64,000 bases of DNA from positions 186,001 to 250,000 of the forward strand of contig NZ_JBPDIH010000004.1 in NCBI RefSeq assembly GCF_052030545.1, read 5' to 3'. Shown piece by piece: positions 26,144-36,067 of this stretch. The position numbers and the translations under genes were made by a program. The notes under the pieces are model-generated. The model was not told the DNA's origin, did no database searches, and saw only the letters and a list, made by a program, of their open reading frames with translations. This stretch comes from CANMXU01 sp052030545 (lineage in GTDB: Bacteria; Pseudomonadota; Gammaproteobacteria; Enterobacterales; Alteromonadaceae). How positions within the stretch are numbered: position 1 is the first letter of the stretch; each line of letters opens with the position of its first letter.

Positions 26144-28723
26144 ATGGAATCCACTTACAATCCGCAAGCTATAGAAGCACAAGTTCAAAAATTTTGGACT
26201 GATAACAACACCTTTCGCGCAGAAGAAAACCCTGAAAAAGAAAAATTCTACTGTTTAGCCATGTTCCCATACCCTAGTGGTCGACTGCATATGGGTCATG
26301 TTCGTAACTACAGTTTGGGTGATGTAATTTCTCGTTACCAACGTATGCAAGGCAAAAATGTCATGCAACCTATGGGTTGGGATGCGTTTGGTTTACCTGC
26401 TGAAAATGCGGCAATTAAAAACAACTCGGCACCTGCTAAGTGGACTTACCAAAACATTGACTACATGCGTGGTCAATTAGACTCGTTAGGATTTGGTTAT
26501 GACTGGAGCCGCGAATTAGCCACTTGTAAAAAAGATTACTACCGCTGGGAACAGTGGTTCTTCACCGAGCTATACAAAAAAGGCTTAGTGTATAAGAAGA
26601 ACGCAACCGTTAACTGGGATCCGGTTGATCAAACCGTATTAGCGAACGAGCAAGTCATTGACGGTCGCGGCTGGCGCTCTGGCGCCGTGGTTGAGCGCAA
26701 AGAAATTCCGCAGTGGTTTATTAAAATTACCGATTACGCTGAAGAGCTGATCAACGATTTAGACCAGTTAACTGAGTGGCCTGAGCAAGTAAAAACCATG
26801 CAGCGTAACTGGATTGGCCGCTCGGAAGGTGTTGAAATGACCTTCCAAGTTGCTGACTCTGATGAGAGTTTCGACATTTACACCACTCGCCCAGATACCT
26901 TAATGGGTGTAACTTATGTCGCACTTGCTGCGCAACATCCTTTAGCACTTGCTGCTGCGAAAAATAACCCAGCATTGGCTGACTTTATTGCCGAATGTAA
27001 AACCAATAAATCTACCGAAGCTGATATGGCGACGATGGAGAAAAAAGGTGTTGATACAGGCCTAAAAGCCATTCACCCAATTACGGGTGAAATTGTACCA
27101 GTATGGGCAGCTAACTTTGTACTAATGGATTACGGCTCAGGCGCGGTGATGTCAGTACCAGGGCATGACCAACGTGATTACGAATTTGCTAAAGCTTACG
27201 GCTTAGACATCAAACAAGTGATTACCGGCCAAGCAGAAGACGATATCAATGTTGCCGCGATTACTGAAAAAAACACCTTAATTAACTCAGGTGAATTTGA
27301 CGGTTTAGACTTTGATGCTGCCTTTAAAGCCATTTCAACAAAGCTTGTTGATGAAGGTAAAGGCCAAGTTAAAGTGAACTATCGCCTACGTGACTGGGGC
27401 GTATCACGTCAACGTTACTGGGGCACGCCAATTCCAATGATGAATTTGGCCAATGGCGAGTCTGTGCCAGTACCTGCTGATCAATTACCGGTTGAATTGC
27501 CAGAAGACGTTATTATGAATGGCGTAACTTCACCGATAAAAGATGATCCAGCATGGGCCAAAACTACCTTTAATGGTGAAGACGCATTGCGTGAAACCGA
27601 TACATTCGATACCTTCATGGAATCATCTTGGTATTACGCGCGTTACTGTTCACCAAGTGATGATACGCAAATGTTAGATCCGGCCAAAGCCAATTATTGG
27701 CTGCCAGTTGATCAATACATTGGCGGCATTGAACATGCTATTTTACATTTATTGTACGCGCGCTTTTTCCATAAATTATTGCGTGATGCTGGTATGGTAA
27801 ATTGTGACGAACCCTTTAAAAAGCTACTGTGTCAAGGCATGGTATTAGCCGATACCTACTACCGTGAAGCTGATAACGGCGGCCAAGAGTGGATTTCACC
27901 AACCGACGTTGAAGTAGAACGTGACGAAAAAGGTGCAGTAACTTCAGCTAAAAGTAAATTAGACGGTCAGCCGGTATTATCGGCAGGCATGAGCAAAATG
28001 TCGAAGTCAAAAAATAACGGCATTGACCCACAAGAAGTTATTAATAAATACGGCGCAGATACCGTACGCTTATTTATCATGTTCACTTCACCGCCAGAGC
28101 AAACCTTAGAATGGTCTGACTCAGGTGTTGAAGGCGCGCATCGTTTCTTAAAACGTGTATGGAAACTAGTGCACGACTTTAAAGAAAGTGGTGAAGCTGG
28201 CAGCCTTGAAGGGTTAAGCTTATCAGGCAATCAAAAAGCGCTACGCCGCGTATTACACAAAGCCATTGGTAAAGTCAGCGACGATATTGGCCGTCGTAAT
28301 ACCTTTAATACCGCGATTGCCTCAATCATGGAATTAATGAACCATTTAGCCAAAGCGCCACTTGATACTGCAGAAGATAGAGCGGTAATGAAAGAAGCTG
28401 TTGAAGCGGTTATTTTAATGCTAGCGCCGATTGTGCCACATATGTGTCATCACTTATGGAGCGAATTAGGTAAAGCTGAAATCATTGAAGACGCGTTATG
28501 GCCAGTGGTTGATGAAAGTGCCTTAGTTGAAGATGAAAAGCTAATTATCGTGCAAGTTAACGGTAAGCTTCGCGCTAAAATCACCGTTGCTGCCGATATT
28601 TCAGCAAAAGATATTGAAGCCGTTGGTTTAGCCGATGACAACGTGAGTAAATTTGTTGACGGCAAAACCATACGTAAAGTGATTTACGTACCTGGTAAGC
28701 TATTAAACATTGTTGCCAACTAA
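26144..28723 (+). CDS. leuS: Leucyl-tRNA synthetase
   Basis: Charges tRNA-Leu. An in-frame GTG at 26126 exists, but the ATG at 26144 (MESTYNPQAIEAQVQ) matches family N-termini. The 859-residue class I enzyme (E. coli 860) has the HIGH-type signature HMGH (49-52, in PYPSGRLHMGH), the CP1 editing domain (TTRPDTLMG, then GYGLDIK-type and GHDQRDYEF blocks), and KMSKS exactly at 618-622. The C-terminal anticodon and zinc-region features appear normal. It heads a long plus-strand series of housekeeping genes in the E. coli order. Confidence 0.98.
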   Translation: MESTYNPQAIEAQVQKFWTDNNTFRAEENPEKEKFYCLAMFPYPSGRLHMGHVRNYSLGDVISRYQRMQGKNVMQPMGWDAFGLPAENAAIKNNSAPAKWTYQNIDYMRGQLDSLGFGYDWSRELATCKKDYYRWEQWFFTELYKKGLVYKKNATVNWDPVDQTVLANEQVIDGRGWRSGAVVERKEIPQWFIKITDYAEELINDLDQLTEWPEQVKTMQRNWIGRSEGVEMTFQVADSDESFDIYTTRPDTLMGVTYVALAAQHPLALAAAKNNPALADFIAECKTNKSTEADMATMEKKGVDTGLKAIHPITGEIVPVWAANFVLMDYGSGAVMSVPGHDQRDYEFAKAYGLDIKQVITGQAEDDINVAAITEKNTLINSGEFDGLDFDAAFKAISTKLVDEGKGQVKVNYRLRDWGVSRQRYWGTPIPMMNLANGESVPVPADQLPVELPEDVIMNGVTSPIKDDPAWAKTTFNGEDALRETDTFDTFMESSWYYARYCSPSDDTQMLDPAKANYWLPVDQYIGGIEHAILHLLYARFFHKLLRDAGMVNCDEPFKKLLCQGMVLADTYYREADNGGQEWISPTDVEVERDEKGAVTSAKSKLDGQPVLSAGMSKMSKSKNNGIDPQEVINKYGADTVRLFIMFTSPPEQTLEWSDSGVEGAHRFLKRVWKLVHDFKESGEAGSLEGLSLSGNQKALRRVLHKAIGKVSDDIGRRNTFNTAIASIMELMNHLAKAPLDTAEDRAVMKEAVEAVILMLAPIVPHMCHHLWSELGKAEIIEDALWPVVDESALVEDEKLIIVQVNGKLRAKITVAADISAKDIEAVGLADDNVSKFVDGKTIRKVIYVPGKLLNIVAN

Positions 28724-28756
28724 GTAAAAGTAAGCAAAAAAGCGATTTAAGGTTTT

Positions 28757-29260
28757 ATGAAACGAACTATTCGACATATCAAAGCAGTTACCAGCTTCTT
28801 GCTGGTAGCCTGCTTTATTACCGGCTGTGGTTTTCAATTACGGGGCGATTACTTACTCGCTCCTGAGCTACAAACCCTATATGTAAGCTCAGTTGATAAA
28901 CATGGTGAATTAACGCGATTATTCAAGAAACATTTAAAAATGAATAACGTTGAAGTACTGCCAAGTTATCAAGTGGGTAAAGCCGAGTTACGTATCCTTA
29001 AAGACAGTTTAGACCGTCGAACCTTATCGGTATTTCCTAACGGGCAAGTGGCCGAATACGAGTTAATTTATACTGTGCGCTATCAAATACGTATGGAAGA
29101 TAAAGAACCACAAAACTTTGTATTTGAACTTAACCGCGACTACCAAGACGATCCCGATGTTGCGCTAGCAAAATCTCGTGAATTAAACCTAATGTTAAGT
29201 GAAATGCGCTTAAACGCCGTTGATCGTATTTTACGTTCAATGGCCAGTGTGCAACTTTAA
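28757..29260 (+). CDS. lptE: LPS-assembly lipoprotein LptE
   Basis: The outer-membrane lipoprotein plugging the LptD barrel during LPS insertion. The 167-residue precursor has a lipoprotein signal (FLLVACFITGC, lipid-acceptor Cys near residue 25) followed by GFQLRGDYLLAPELQTLYV, the hallmark LptE start. AAGG precedes the ATG. It sits 33 bp after leuS and 14 bp before holA, as in E. coli. Confidence 0.95.
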   Translation: MKRTIRHIKAVTSFLLVACFITGCGFQLRGDYLLAPELQTLYVSSVDKHGELTRLFKKHLKMNNVEVLPSYQVGKAELRILKDSLDRRTLSVFPNGQVAEYELIYTVRYQIRMEDKEPQNFVFELNRDYQDDPDVALAKSRELNLMLSEMRLNAVDRILRSMASVQL

Positions 29261-29274
29261 CTCGCCGCTTAACG

Positions 29275-30318
29275 ATGAAAATTTACCATAACCAACTTAA
29301 CGCGACATTAAACCAAGGGTTTAAGCCAGTGTGGTTGGTTTTTGGTGATGAACCTTGGCAGAAAAATAATGCCTTAAGCGTTATTAAACAACATGCCCAG
29401 CAACAAGGTTTTAGCGAAACAATTCGTTTTAGCGCCGATGAAAAGTTTGACTGGTTGCAAGTGGTTGACGAATATCAAGCGATGAGCCTTTTTGCCAGCC
29501 AACGCATTATTGAAGTTGAATTGACCAATGTCAAAGTGAACGAAGCTGCCAGTAAGGTCTTATTGGAGTTAGCACAACAGTTTCATCAAGACGTACAGTT
29601 AATTATTCATGGCGGAAAACTCGACGCCAACCAACAAAAGAAAAAGTGGTTCAAAAGCTTTTCTCAAGCAGGCTGTTTTCTGCCCTTGTACGATATTGAA
29701 GGCAAACAACTGCAACAGTGGTTAACAACACAAGCTCGCCAATTAAGTGTTAATTTAAGCCCTGAATTGGTGCCACTACTGATTGATTTATTTGAAGGTA
29801 ACCTGCCAGCTCTTGAGCAAGAGCTACAAAAACTTTCGCTTATCTTTGGTCATCAAGCCATTGGTATTGAAGACGCCGAACAAATTATCATCAAGCAAGC
29901 AAAGTTCAACCCATTTCAATTGGTAGACGCCTTGTTAAGTGGCGATTTAAAACGTTGTGTCACCATGTTAGATCAACTGCAACAAGAAGGTTGCGCCGCA
30001 GGGCAATTAGTCTGGGTACTTCATAAAGAAATTAATCAGTTGCACCATATGATTGAGAGCTTAAATCAAGGGGAATCGCTAAATAACCTCTACAAGCAAT
30101 ATCGCATTTGGGATAAACGCAAGCCACTATACCAACATGCGCTGAACAATATATCATTGGCTAATATCGAGCATGGCCAAGCACGCTTAGCGCAAGTTGA
30201 CTTGATCAGTAAAACCAGTAGTGACTTTGATGTATTCTTACTGTTATCAGACGTATGCATAAGTTTGTATCACGGTAAAACCACGGCGCAATTTAGTTTA
30301 GATTATGAGTATGCCTAA
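29275..30318 (+). CDS. holA: DNA polymerase III delta subunit
   Basis: The clamp-loader subunit that opens the beta sliding clamp. The 347-residue protein (E. coli 343) shows the delta fold signatures: N-terminal LVFGDEPWQKNNAL, TADEKFDW-type region, the EVELTNVKV beta-binding region, and the helical C-terminal LVWVLHKEINQLHHM. The Walker site is absent, as is normal for delta. It overlaps nadD by 14 nt, so the two are translationally coupled. Confidence 0.96.
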   Translation: MKIYHNQLNATLNQGFKPVWLVFGDEPWQKNNALSVIKQHAQQQGFSETIRFSADEKFDWLQVVDEYQAMSLFASQRIIEVELTNVKVNEAASKVLLELAQQFHQDVQLIIHGGKLDANQQKKKWFKSFSQAGCFLPLYDIEGKQLQQWLTTQARQLSVNLSPELVPLLIDLFEGNLPALEQELQKLSLIFGHQAIGIEDAEQIIIKQAKFNPFQLVDALLSGDLKRCVTMLDQLQQEGCAAGQLVWVLHKEINQLHHMIESLNQGESLNNLYKQYRIWDKRKPLYQHALNNISLANIEHGQARLAQVDLISKTSSDFDVFLLLSDVCISLYHGKTTAQFSLDYEYA

Positions 30319-30952
30319 CGCCCGTATTGGTTTATATGGTGGCTCGTTTGATCCAATACATTGGGGCCATATTAACAGCGCCAAACACTTAGCAAATTGG
30401 TTAGCATTGGATAAGTTAACCCTTATTCCTAACCGCATTCCTCCGCACAAAAATGCCAGTAATATCGATGCAAGCCACCGACACAACATGGTCAAATTAG
30501 TGTGCCAGCAAGAATCGCTATTCACTGTTGACGATAGGGAGCTTGTTAAAACTAGCACGTCATATACCGTAGAAACGCTAGCCGAGCTAAAACAAGAGCA
30601 GCCACAAAGTACGCTGTTTTTTCTTATAGGAATGGACTCGTTACAAACTTTTACCACTTGGCACCGCTGGCAAGATATTTTGCAACTTGCTCATATTGTT
30701 GTCAGCACTCGTCCGGGTTATTGCCCTAAAAATAACAACCAAGAAGTGCAAACACTATTGGCGCAATATCAGGTAAATCAAGTTGCGGACACTAAGCACC
30801 GCTCTGCTGGTTGTATTTTATTGGCACCAGAAAAAAACTGGGATATTTCATCGACACAGTTAAGAGCTGCGGTCAATAACCAATCAAAATGCACAGATTT
30901 AGCGCCCAAATACATCCTTGATTATATTAATCGTTACAAACTTTACCGATAA
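30305..30952 (+). CDS. nadD: Nicotinate-nucleotide adenylyltransferase
   Basis: Adenylates nicotinate mononucleotide in NAD synthesis. The 215-residue protein has the nucleotidyltransferase start GLYGGSFDPIHWGH (HxGH type), PNRIPPHK, FLIGMDSLQTF and the C-terminal ISSTQLRA (the SSTxxR motif), so all catalytic elements are intact. The start overlaps holA; a second in-frame ATG six bases later is equally possible. Confidence 0.96.
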   Translation: MSMPNARIGLYGGSFDPIHWGHINSAKHLANWLALDKLTLIPNRIPPHKNASNIDASHRHNMVKLVCQQESLFTVDDRELVKTSTSYTVETLAELKQEQPQSTLFFLIGMDSLQTFTTWHRWQDILQLAHIVVSTRPGYCPKNNNQEVQTLLAQYQVNQVADTKHRSAGCILLAPEKNWDISSTQLRAAVNNQSKCTDLAPKYILDYINRYKLYR

Positions 30953-31060
30953 CAGGTAAACTATACAAAGTTCCGCTAAAATTAATACCGCGGCTTACGC
31001 GCAAATACGATAAAATTTGATATATTATTTGCTGATTTAAGTTTAAAAAGAGAAACAACC

Positions 31061-31390
31061 TTGCCCACCAAATTGACAGATGATGCATTAGTAGCATTTA
31101 TAATTGAAAAAATTGAAGACATGAAAGGTCGCGATATTGAAACCCTCAATATTCAAGACAAAGCCAGTTTTGCCGACTACATGATCGTATGCTCTGGCAA
31201 CTCAAACCGCCACGTAAAATCAATCGCTCAGTCTGTATCTGCAGAATGTCGTGCCAACGGTAACGAACCACTTGGCATGGAAGGTAACGATGTAGGTGAA
31301 TGGTCTTTAGTCGACCTAGGTGATGTTATCGTTCATGTAATGACCGACAGTACACGCGACTTATACCAACTAGAGCAACTTTGGAGTTAA
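31061..31390 (+). CDS. rsfS: Ribosomal silencing factor RsfS
   Basis: Binds L14 on the large subunit and blocks subunit joining in starvation. The 109-residue product has IEKIEDMKGRDIETLNI, SFADYMIVCSGNSNRHVKSIA and GEWSLVDLGDVIVHVM, all family signatures. No ATG gives a full-length protein: the start is a TTG at 31061 with AGAGA upstream, so translation initiation is probably weak. It follows a 108-bp gap after nadD that could hold a promoter. Confidence 0.94.
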   Translation: MPTKLTDDALVAFIIEKIEDMKGRDIETLNIQDKASFADYMIVCSGNSNRHVKSIAQSVSAECRANGNEPLGMEGNDVGEWSLVDLGDVIVHVMTDSTRDLYQLEQLWS

Positions 31391-31399
31391 TATTCGCGT

Positions 31400-31870
31400 A
31401 TGCGTTTAACTTTATATGCGGTTGGCAACAAAATGCCTGCATGGGTCACTCAAGGCTTTAATGAATATTGCCGACGATTTCCTCGTGATCTGTCGTTTAA
31501 TCTAGTTGAAATTACGCCAGGAAAACGCGGAAAAAATGCAGACATTGCCCGAATTCTTGAAAAAGAAGGCGAGCAAATGCTAGCGGCTATTCCTAAAGGT
31601 AGCCGCATTGTAACGCTTGAAGTTGAAGGCAAACCGTGGACAACACCGCAGTTAGCACAACAATTAGAGCGCTGGCAACACGACGGCAGAGATGTAGCCT
31701 TACTCGTTGGTGGCCCCGAAGGTTTAGCCCCAGCTTGTATTAAAGCGTCAGAACAAAAATGGTCGTTATCGGCACTCACCTTACCTCACCCGATGGTAAG
31801 AATTTTCCTCGCTGAAAGTCTTTATCGTGCTTGGAGCATAAACAACAACCACCCTTATCATCGTGAATAA
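31400..31870 (+). CDS. rlmH: 23S rRNA pseudouridine-1915 N3-methyltransferase
   Basis: A SPOUT-class methyltransferase acting on pseudouridine 1915 in helix 69 of 23S rRNA on assembled ribosomes. The 156-residue protein (E. coli 155) has the knot region LLVGGPEGLAPAC and SLSALTLPHPMVRIFLAESLYRAW, plus the C-terminal NNHPYHRE, all canonical. It is 9 bp after rsfS, linking two ribosome-state genes ahead of the cell-shape genes. Confidence 0.97.
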   Translation: MRLTLYAVGNKMPAWVTQGFNEYCRRFPRDLSFNLVEITPGKRGKNADIARILEKEGEQMLAAIPKGSRIVTLEVEGKPWTTPQLAQQLERWQHDGRDVALLVGGPEGLAPACIKASEQKWSLSALTLPHPMVRIFLAESLYRAWSINNNHPYHRE

Positions 31871-31885
31871 GGTTGTTGGCGATTA

Positions 31886-33859
31886 ATGAAAGCAAGAAAA
31901 CGCGTTGCGATTCGAAATCATTCGGCAGAAGCAAATTTATTTGCTCGTCGAACGTTTATCGCTTTTATGGGGGTTGTGGTCTTACTGTTATTACTCTTTA
32001 GTAATATTTTTGATCTTGAAGTTACTTCTTTTGAGAAATACCAAACTCGTTCCAATAAAAACCGCATTAAGGTACTACCGGTTGAACCTAACCGCGGCCT
32101 TATTTTCGACCGAAACGGTGTACTGCTCGCTGAAAACAGACCAATTTATAGCTTAGAAATTATCGCTGAAGACGTCGACAATATCACTGAAACAGTCGCA
32201 GCGGTCAGTGAATTATTAGACATCAGCCAAGACAAACAAGACAAATTCCTCAAAAACTTAAAACAAAAAAGACGTTTTAAACCGGTCGAACTTCACCCTA
32301 GACTTAGCGACCAACAAGTTGCACTTTTTTCCGTCAATCAACATAAGTTTCCCGGCGTTTTTATTGATGCACGGCTAAAACGTTATTACCCTTTTGCGGA
32401 TTTAACCACACATACTTTAGGTTATGTCGCGCGTATCAACCAACGCGACGCAATAAAACTTGAAGAACAAGGGCAAACGGAAAATTACGCCGCGACCCGA
32501 AACATTGGTAAACTGGGTTTAGAAAAATATTACGAAAGCCAACTACATGGCACCGTTGGTCACCAAGCTGTTGAAATAAATAACCAAGGGCGCGTTATTC
32601 GCACCTTAGATTATACGCCACCGGTATCAGGTAAAAACTTAACACTTACCTTAGATATTGAACTGCAAATGATCGCCAAGCGCGCACTGTCAACTAAGCG
32701 TGGCGCAATTGTCGCGCTTGACCCTAGAGATGGCAGTATTTTAGCCATGTACTCTAATCCGAGCTACGACGCTAATTTGTTTGTTCACGGCATTAGCACT
32801 AAAGACTATAAAAAAATCCTCAATAATCGCCAATTACCGCTGATTAACCGAACGTTGCAAGGTTATCCACCAGCATCAACCATTAAGCCATTTTTGGCTC
32901 TACTGGGTTTGGAAGAGAAAATTATTAATAAGCATACCAAGATCTGGGATCCAGGCTGGTATCAATTAGAGAATATCGAGCATAAGTACCGCGATTGGAA
33001 ACGATGGGGTCACGGCTGGGTTGATTTAACGCACTCGATTGAACAGTCATGTAACGTTTACTATTACGACTTAGCCCACAAGTTAGGCATAGATCGTATT
33101 AGCACCATGATGGAAAAGTTTGGCTTTGGTGACTATACCGGTGTTGATTTACACGAAGAAAGCCGCGCCATTATGCCAAGTGCCCAATGGAAAAGAGCCC
33201 GTTATAATCAACCTTGGTATGGCGGCGAAACGTTATCCGTGGGTATTGGACAAAGTTTTTGGACCGTAACGCCATTACAACTTGCCCAAGCGGTATCGGT
33301 TTTAGTGAATAAAGGGCAAATAAAAGTACCACATTTATTAAAATCCGTCAGTCACCTTTCAGCGCAAGAAAATGGTGAAGCTAGCATTATGCTAACTGAA
33401 GATGTTAGTTACGATGAAAGACCGCCTATTGTCATTAAAGACAATAAAAACTGGGATCTGGTACTCGATGCAATGCACAATACCGTGCAAAAACTTGGCG
33501 CAACAGGTTATAACGCCTTTGTTGGCGCTCAATACGACGCAGCTGGAAAAACAGGTTCAGCACAAGTGGCTAGCATCAAACAAGATGAAAAGTACGACGC
33601 ACAATCACGAGCAGAAAAGCAACGAGACAATGCGATGTTTATTGCATTTGCCCCTTATGAAAAACCTGAAATAGTGGTCGCTGTTGCCATTGAAAACGTT
33701 GCCCAAGGTGGCGGTGCAACCAATGCGGCGCCTGTTGCTCGTCAAATGATGGACCAATATTTTGGTAAACGCGTTATTGTCAGCACCGACAGTAGTCGAC
33801 ACCCTCACCATAGCAAGCAATACCGAGTTAAACCGGTGAAAAAATCAGGAAAAAGATAG
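31886..33859 (+). CDS. mrdA: Penicillin-binding protein 2
   Basis: The elongasome transpeptidase needed for rod shape. The 657-residue protein has one N-terminal transmembrane helix (about 28-45), the pedestal/dimerisation domain with EPNRGLIFDRNG, and a transpeptidase domain with catalytic Ser331 (STIK, 331-334), SCN (388-390) and KTG (555-557). Positions match E. coli PBP2. The final base of its TAG stop is the first base of the rodA GTG start, so the pair is tightly coupled. Confidence 0.97.
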   Translation: MKARKRVAIRNHSAEANLFARRTFIAFMGVVVLLLLLFSNIFDLEVTSFEKYQTRSNKNRIKVLPVEPNRGLIFDRNGVLLAENRPIYSLEIIAEDVDNITETVAAVSELLDISQDKQDKFLKNLKQKRRFKPVELHPRLSDQQVALFSVNQHKFPGVFIDARLKRYYPFADLTTHTLGYVARINQRDAIKLEEQGQTENYAATRNIGKLGLEKYYESQLHGTVGHQAVEINNQGRVIRTLDYTPPVSGKNLTLTLDIELQMIAKRALSTKRGAIVALDPRDGSILAMYSNPSYDANLFVHGISTKDYKKILNNRQLPLINRTLQGYPPASTIKPFLALLGLEEKIINKHTKIWDPGWYQLENIEHKYRDWKRWGHGWVDLTHSIEQSCNVYYYDLAHKLGIDRISTMMEKFGFGDYTGVDLHEESRAIMPSAQWKRARYNQPWYGGETLSVGIGQSFWTVTPLQLAQAVSVLVNKGQIKVPHLLKSVSHLSAQENGEASIMLTEDVSYDERPPIVIKDNKNWDLVLDAMHNTVQKLGATGYNAFVGAQYDAAGKTGSAQVASIKQDEKYDAQSRAEKQRDNAMFIAFAPYEKPEIVVAVAIENVAQGGGATNAAPVARQMMDQYFGKRVIVSTDSSRHPHHSKQYRVKPVKKSGKR

Positions 33860-34974
33860 TGAGAACAGCAGGACAAGATCAACAAAAACAACGCAGTATA
33901 TGGCAGCGTCTGCATATTGATGCTTGGCTGTTATTGGGCATTTTGTCACTGATGATCTTAGGCTTGTTTGTTGTTTACAGCGCAGGCGGGCAAGAGCTTC
34001 CTATTATTTACCGTCAAGGTGTTCGCTTAGGCATATCACTGCTCGTTATGTTTATTGTCGCGCAAATATCACCAATGGTGTACCAAAAGTGGGCGGTTCC
34101 GGTATTCATAGTCGGTTTACTCATGTTGGTCGCGGTACTGGCTTTTGGTCATGTTGGCAAAGGCGCGCAGCGCTGGTTAGATTTAGGCTTTATGATGTTT
34201 CAACCGTCAGAGGTGATGAAGCTTGTTGTACCGATTATGATCGCATGGTACATCAGTAGAGAACGACTACCGGCAAAATTAAAAGACATCGTCATCGCCT
34301 TTATTTTGGTCTTAATCCCAACCCTATTAATTGCAAAGCAGCCGGATTTAGGTACTTCACTACTAATTGCCAGCTCTGGCATTTTTGTTATTTTTCTTGC
34401 CGGCGCTAGCTGGAAATTAATCGGCACCTGTGTCGGTTTAGCCTCAGCATTTGCCCCAATATTATGGATGTTTTTGATGAAAGATTATCAAAAGCAGCGG
34501 GTGCTTACTTTTTTAAACCCTGAACAAGACCCTCTTGGCGCAGGCTATCACATTATTCAATCAAAAATTGCTATTGGCTCAGGCGGCATTGAAGGCAAAG
34601 GCTGGTTGCAAGGGACACAATCACAATTAGAATTTTTGCCCGAGCGCCATACCGACTTTATTTTTGCAGTATTTAGTGAAGAGTTTGGCTTGATTGGCGT
34701 GGCTATTTTATTATCAGTTTATTTAGCTATTGTCATGCGCGGTTTATGGATTGCCGTTAACGCTCAGCAAGCCTTTACTAAGCTACTTGCTGGTAGTATT
34801 ACCTTAACCTTTTTTGTTTATGTGTTCGTAAATATCGGCATGGTTTCGGGCTTATTACCAGTAGTTGGCGTGCCATTGCCACTGGTGAGTTATGGCGGCA
34901 CGTCGATGGTGACATTAATGGCGGGATTTGGCATTCTAATGGCTATTAGTACCCATCGTCGATTTATTGCCTAA
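33859..34974 (+). CDS. rodA: Peptidoglycan glycosyltransferase RodA
   Basis: The SEDS-family polymerase that works with PBP2 in side-wall synthesis. The 371-residue protein has about ten transmembrane helices and typical blocks QPSEVMKLVVPIM, KQPDLGTSLLI, FLPERHTDFIFAVFSEE and PLPLVSYGGTS. The SEDS catalytic Asp lies in the first of the QPDLGT or ERHTDF regions by family knowledge. Start is GTG, overlapping the mrdA stop by 1 nt. Confidence 0.97.
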   Translation: MRTAGQDQQKQRSIWQRLHIDAWLLLGILSLMILGLFVVYSAGGQELPIIYRQGVRLGISLLVMFIVAQISPMVYQKWAVPVFIVGLLMLVAVLAFGHVGKGAQRWLDLGFMMFQPSEVMKLVVPIMIAWYISRERLPAKLKDIVIAFILVLIPTLLIAKQPDLGTSLLIASSGIFVIFLAGASWKLIGTCVGLASAFAPILWMFLMKDYQKQRVLTFLNPEQDPLGAGYHIIQSKIAIGSGGIEGKGWLQGTQSQLEFLPERHTDFIFAVFSEEFGLIGVAILLSVYLAIVMRGLWIAVNAQQAFTKLLAGSITLTFFVYVFVNIGMVSGLLPVVGVPLPLVSYGGTSMVTLMAGFGILMAISTHRRFIA

Positions 34975-35013
34975 ATCACGGATAAAAATAATTAAATAAA
35001 AATAGGTCTGTTT

Positions 35014-35955
35014 GTGAAACTCGTCTTAATTTCTTTGTTTACGGTAATAACACTTAGCGCCTGCACAGTAAATAAAGGCCGTTATCAACAAAAACATGAT
35101 AGCACCCCGGTCCGAACGCCAACCTCAGCCGAATTGCATGACGCGATCCCTCGTGTTGAAAAACCAAGTCGTGGCGGCAATAAAAACTACACCGTTTTTG
35201 GCAAACATTATCAGGTAATTAAAAGTGCTGAAAATTTTGAACAAACAGGAATTGCTTCTTGGTATGGCAGTAAATTTCATGGCCACCTAACCTCTAACGG
35301 CGAAATTTATGACATGTATGCGATGAGCGCAGCACATAAAAACTTGCCTCTGCCAACCTATTTAAAAGTCACCAATTTAGCAAACAATAAATCGACCATA
35401 GTGCGTGTTAATGACCGTGGTCCTTTTCACCAAGACAGAATTATCGACTTATCTTACAGCGCAGCATATAAACTAGGCATGTTAAAAACTGGCACCGCTA
35501 AAGTACATATTGAAACCATTACCCAAGCTCCCAAATCTAATTCACCAAAAGCTAAGCCGCCAATAGCTCAAACGCCACAAGTTCAAGAAAAACTGCCGTC
35601 AGGACCAGAACCAATCATTAACGCAAATAAAAAGCTTGAATCAGCAGTAAATGCTGGTTCTCCCCCAGTAAAAGCGGGTCAATTACCAGCGAATAACTTA
35701 CCACTGAACAACTTACCAGCGAATAAGAAGCCCTATTACATTCAAGTTTTTGCCACGAAAAACCTTGCCAGTGCCAAGGCGACTTCAGAAAAATTAAGTG
35801 GTCATTTAGCTCACCAATTAACTTATCCATATAGCAATGGAATTTTTCGCGTCTTTGTTGGTCCAATAGTGCAATTAAGTGAACAACAAGCCTTACTTGA
35901 GCAATTAAAAAAGTTAGGTTACCCGAATGCTTATGTAAAAGAGAAAATAAATTAA
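35014..35955 (+). CDS. rlpA: Septal-ring/lytic lipoprotein RlpA with SPOR domain
   Basis: A lipoprotein with GTG start and lipobox TLSAC (Cys near 17). The double-psi beta-barrel catalytic region (GIASWYGSKFHGHLTSNGE, then VRVNDRGPF with catalytic Asp, about 80-170) is intact, suggesting lytic transglycosylase activity. A Pro/Asn/Lys-rich linker with repeated NNLP elements (about 180-245) leads to a C-terminal SPOR domain (YYIQVFATKNLASAKA) that binds denuded glycans at septa. It sits between rodA and dacA, as in many gammaproteobacteria. Confidence 0.94.
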   Translation: MKLVLISLFTVITLSACTVNKGRYQQKHDSTPVRTPTSAELHDAIPRVEKPSRGGNKNYTVFGKHYQVIKSAENFEQTGIASWYGSKFHGHLTSNGEIYDMYAMSAAHKNLPLPTYLKVTNLANNKSTIVRVNDRGPFHQDRIIDLSYSAAYKLGMLKTGTAKVHIETITQAPKSNSPKAKPPIAQTPQVQEKLPSGPEPIINANKKLESAVNAGSPPVKAGQLPANNLPLNNLPANKKPYYIQVFATKNLASAKATSEKLSGHLAHQLTYPYSNGIFRVFVGPIVQLSEQQALLEQLKKLGYPNAYVKEKIN

Positions 35956-36067
35956 ATTTTGCAACAATTTATCGTTTGTAGCGCGTAGTAAACTTAGCTA
36001 GAAGTGATATACTATCGCGAATTTCGACCCTTATTTTTAACCTAATTTAGACTTTCAAAGGATCACT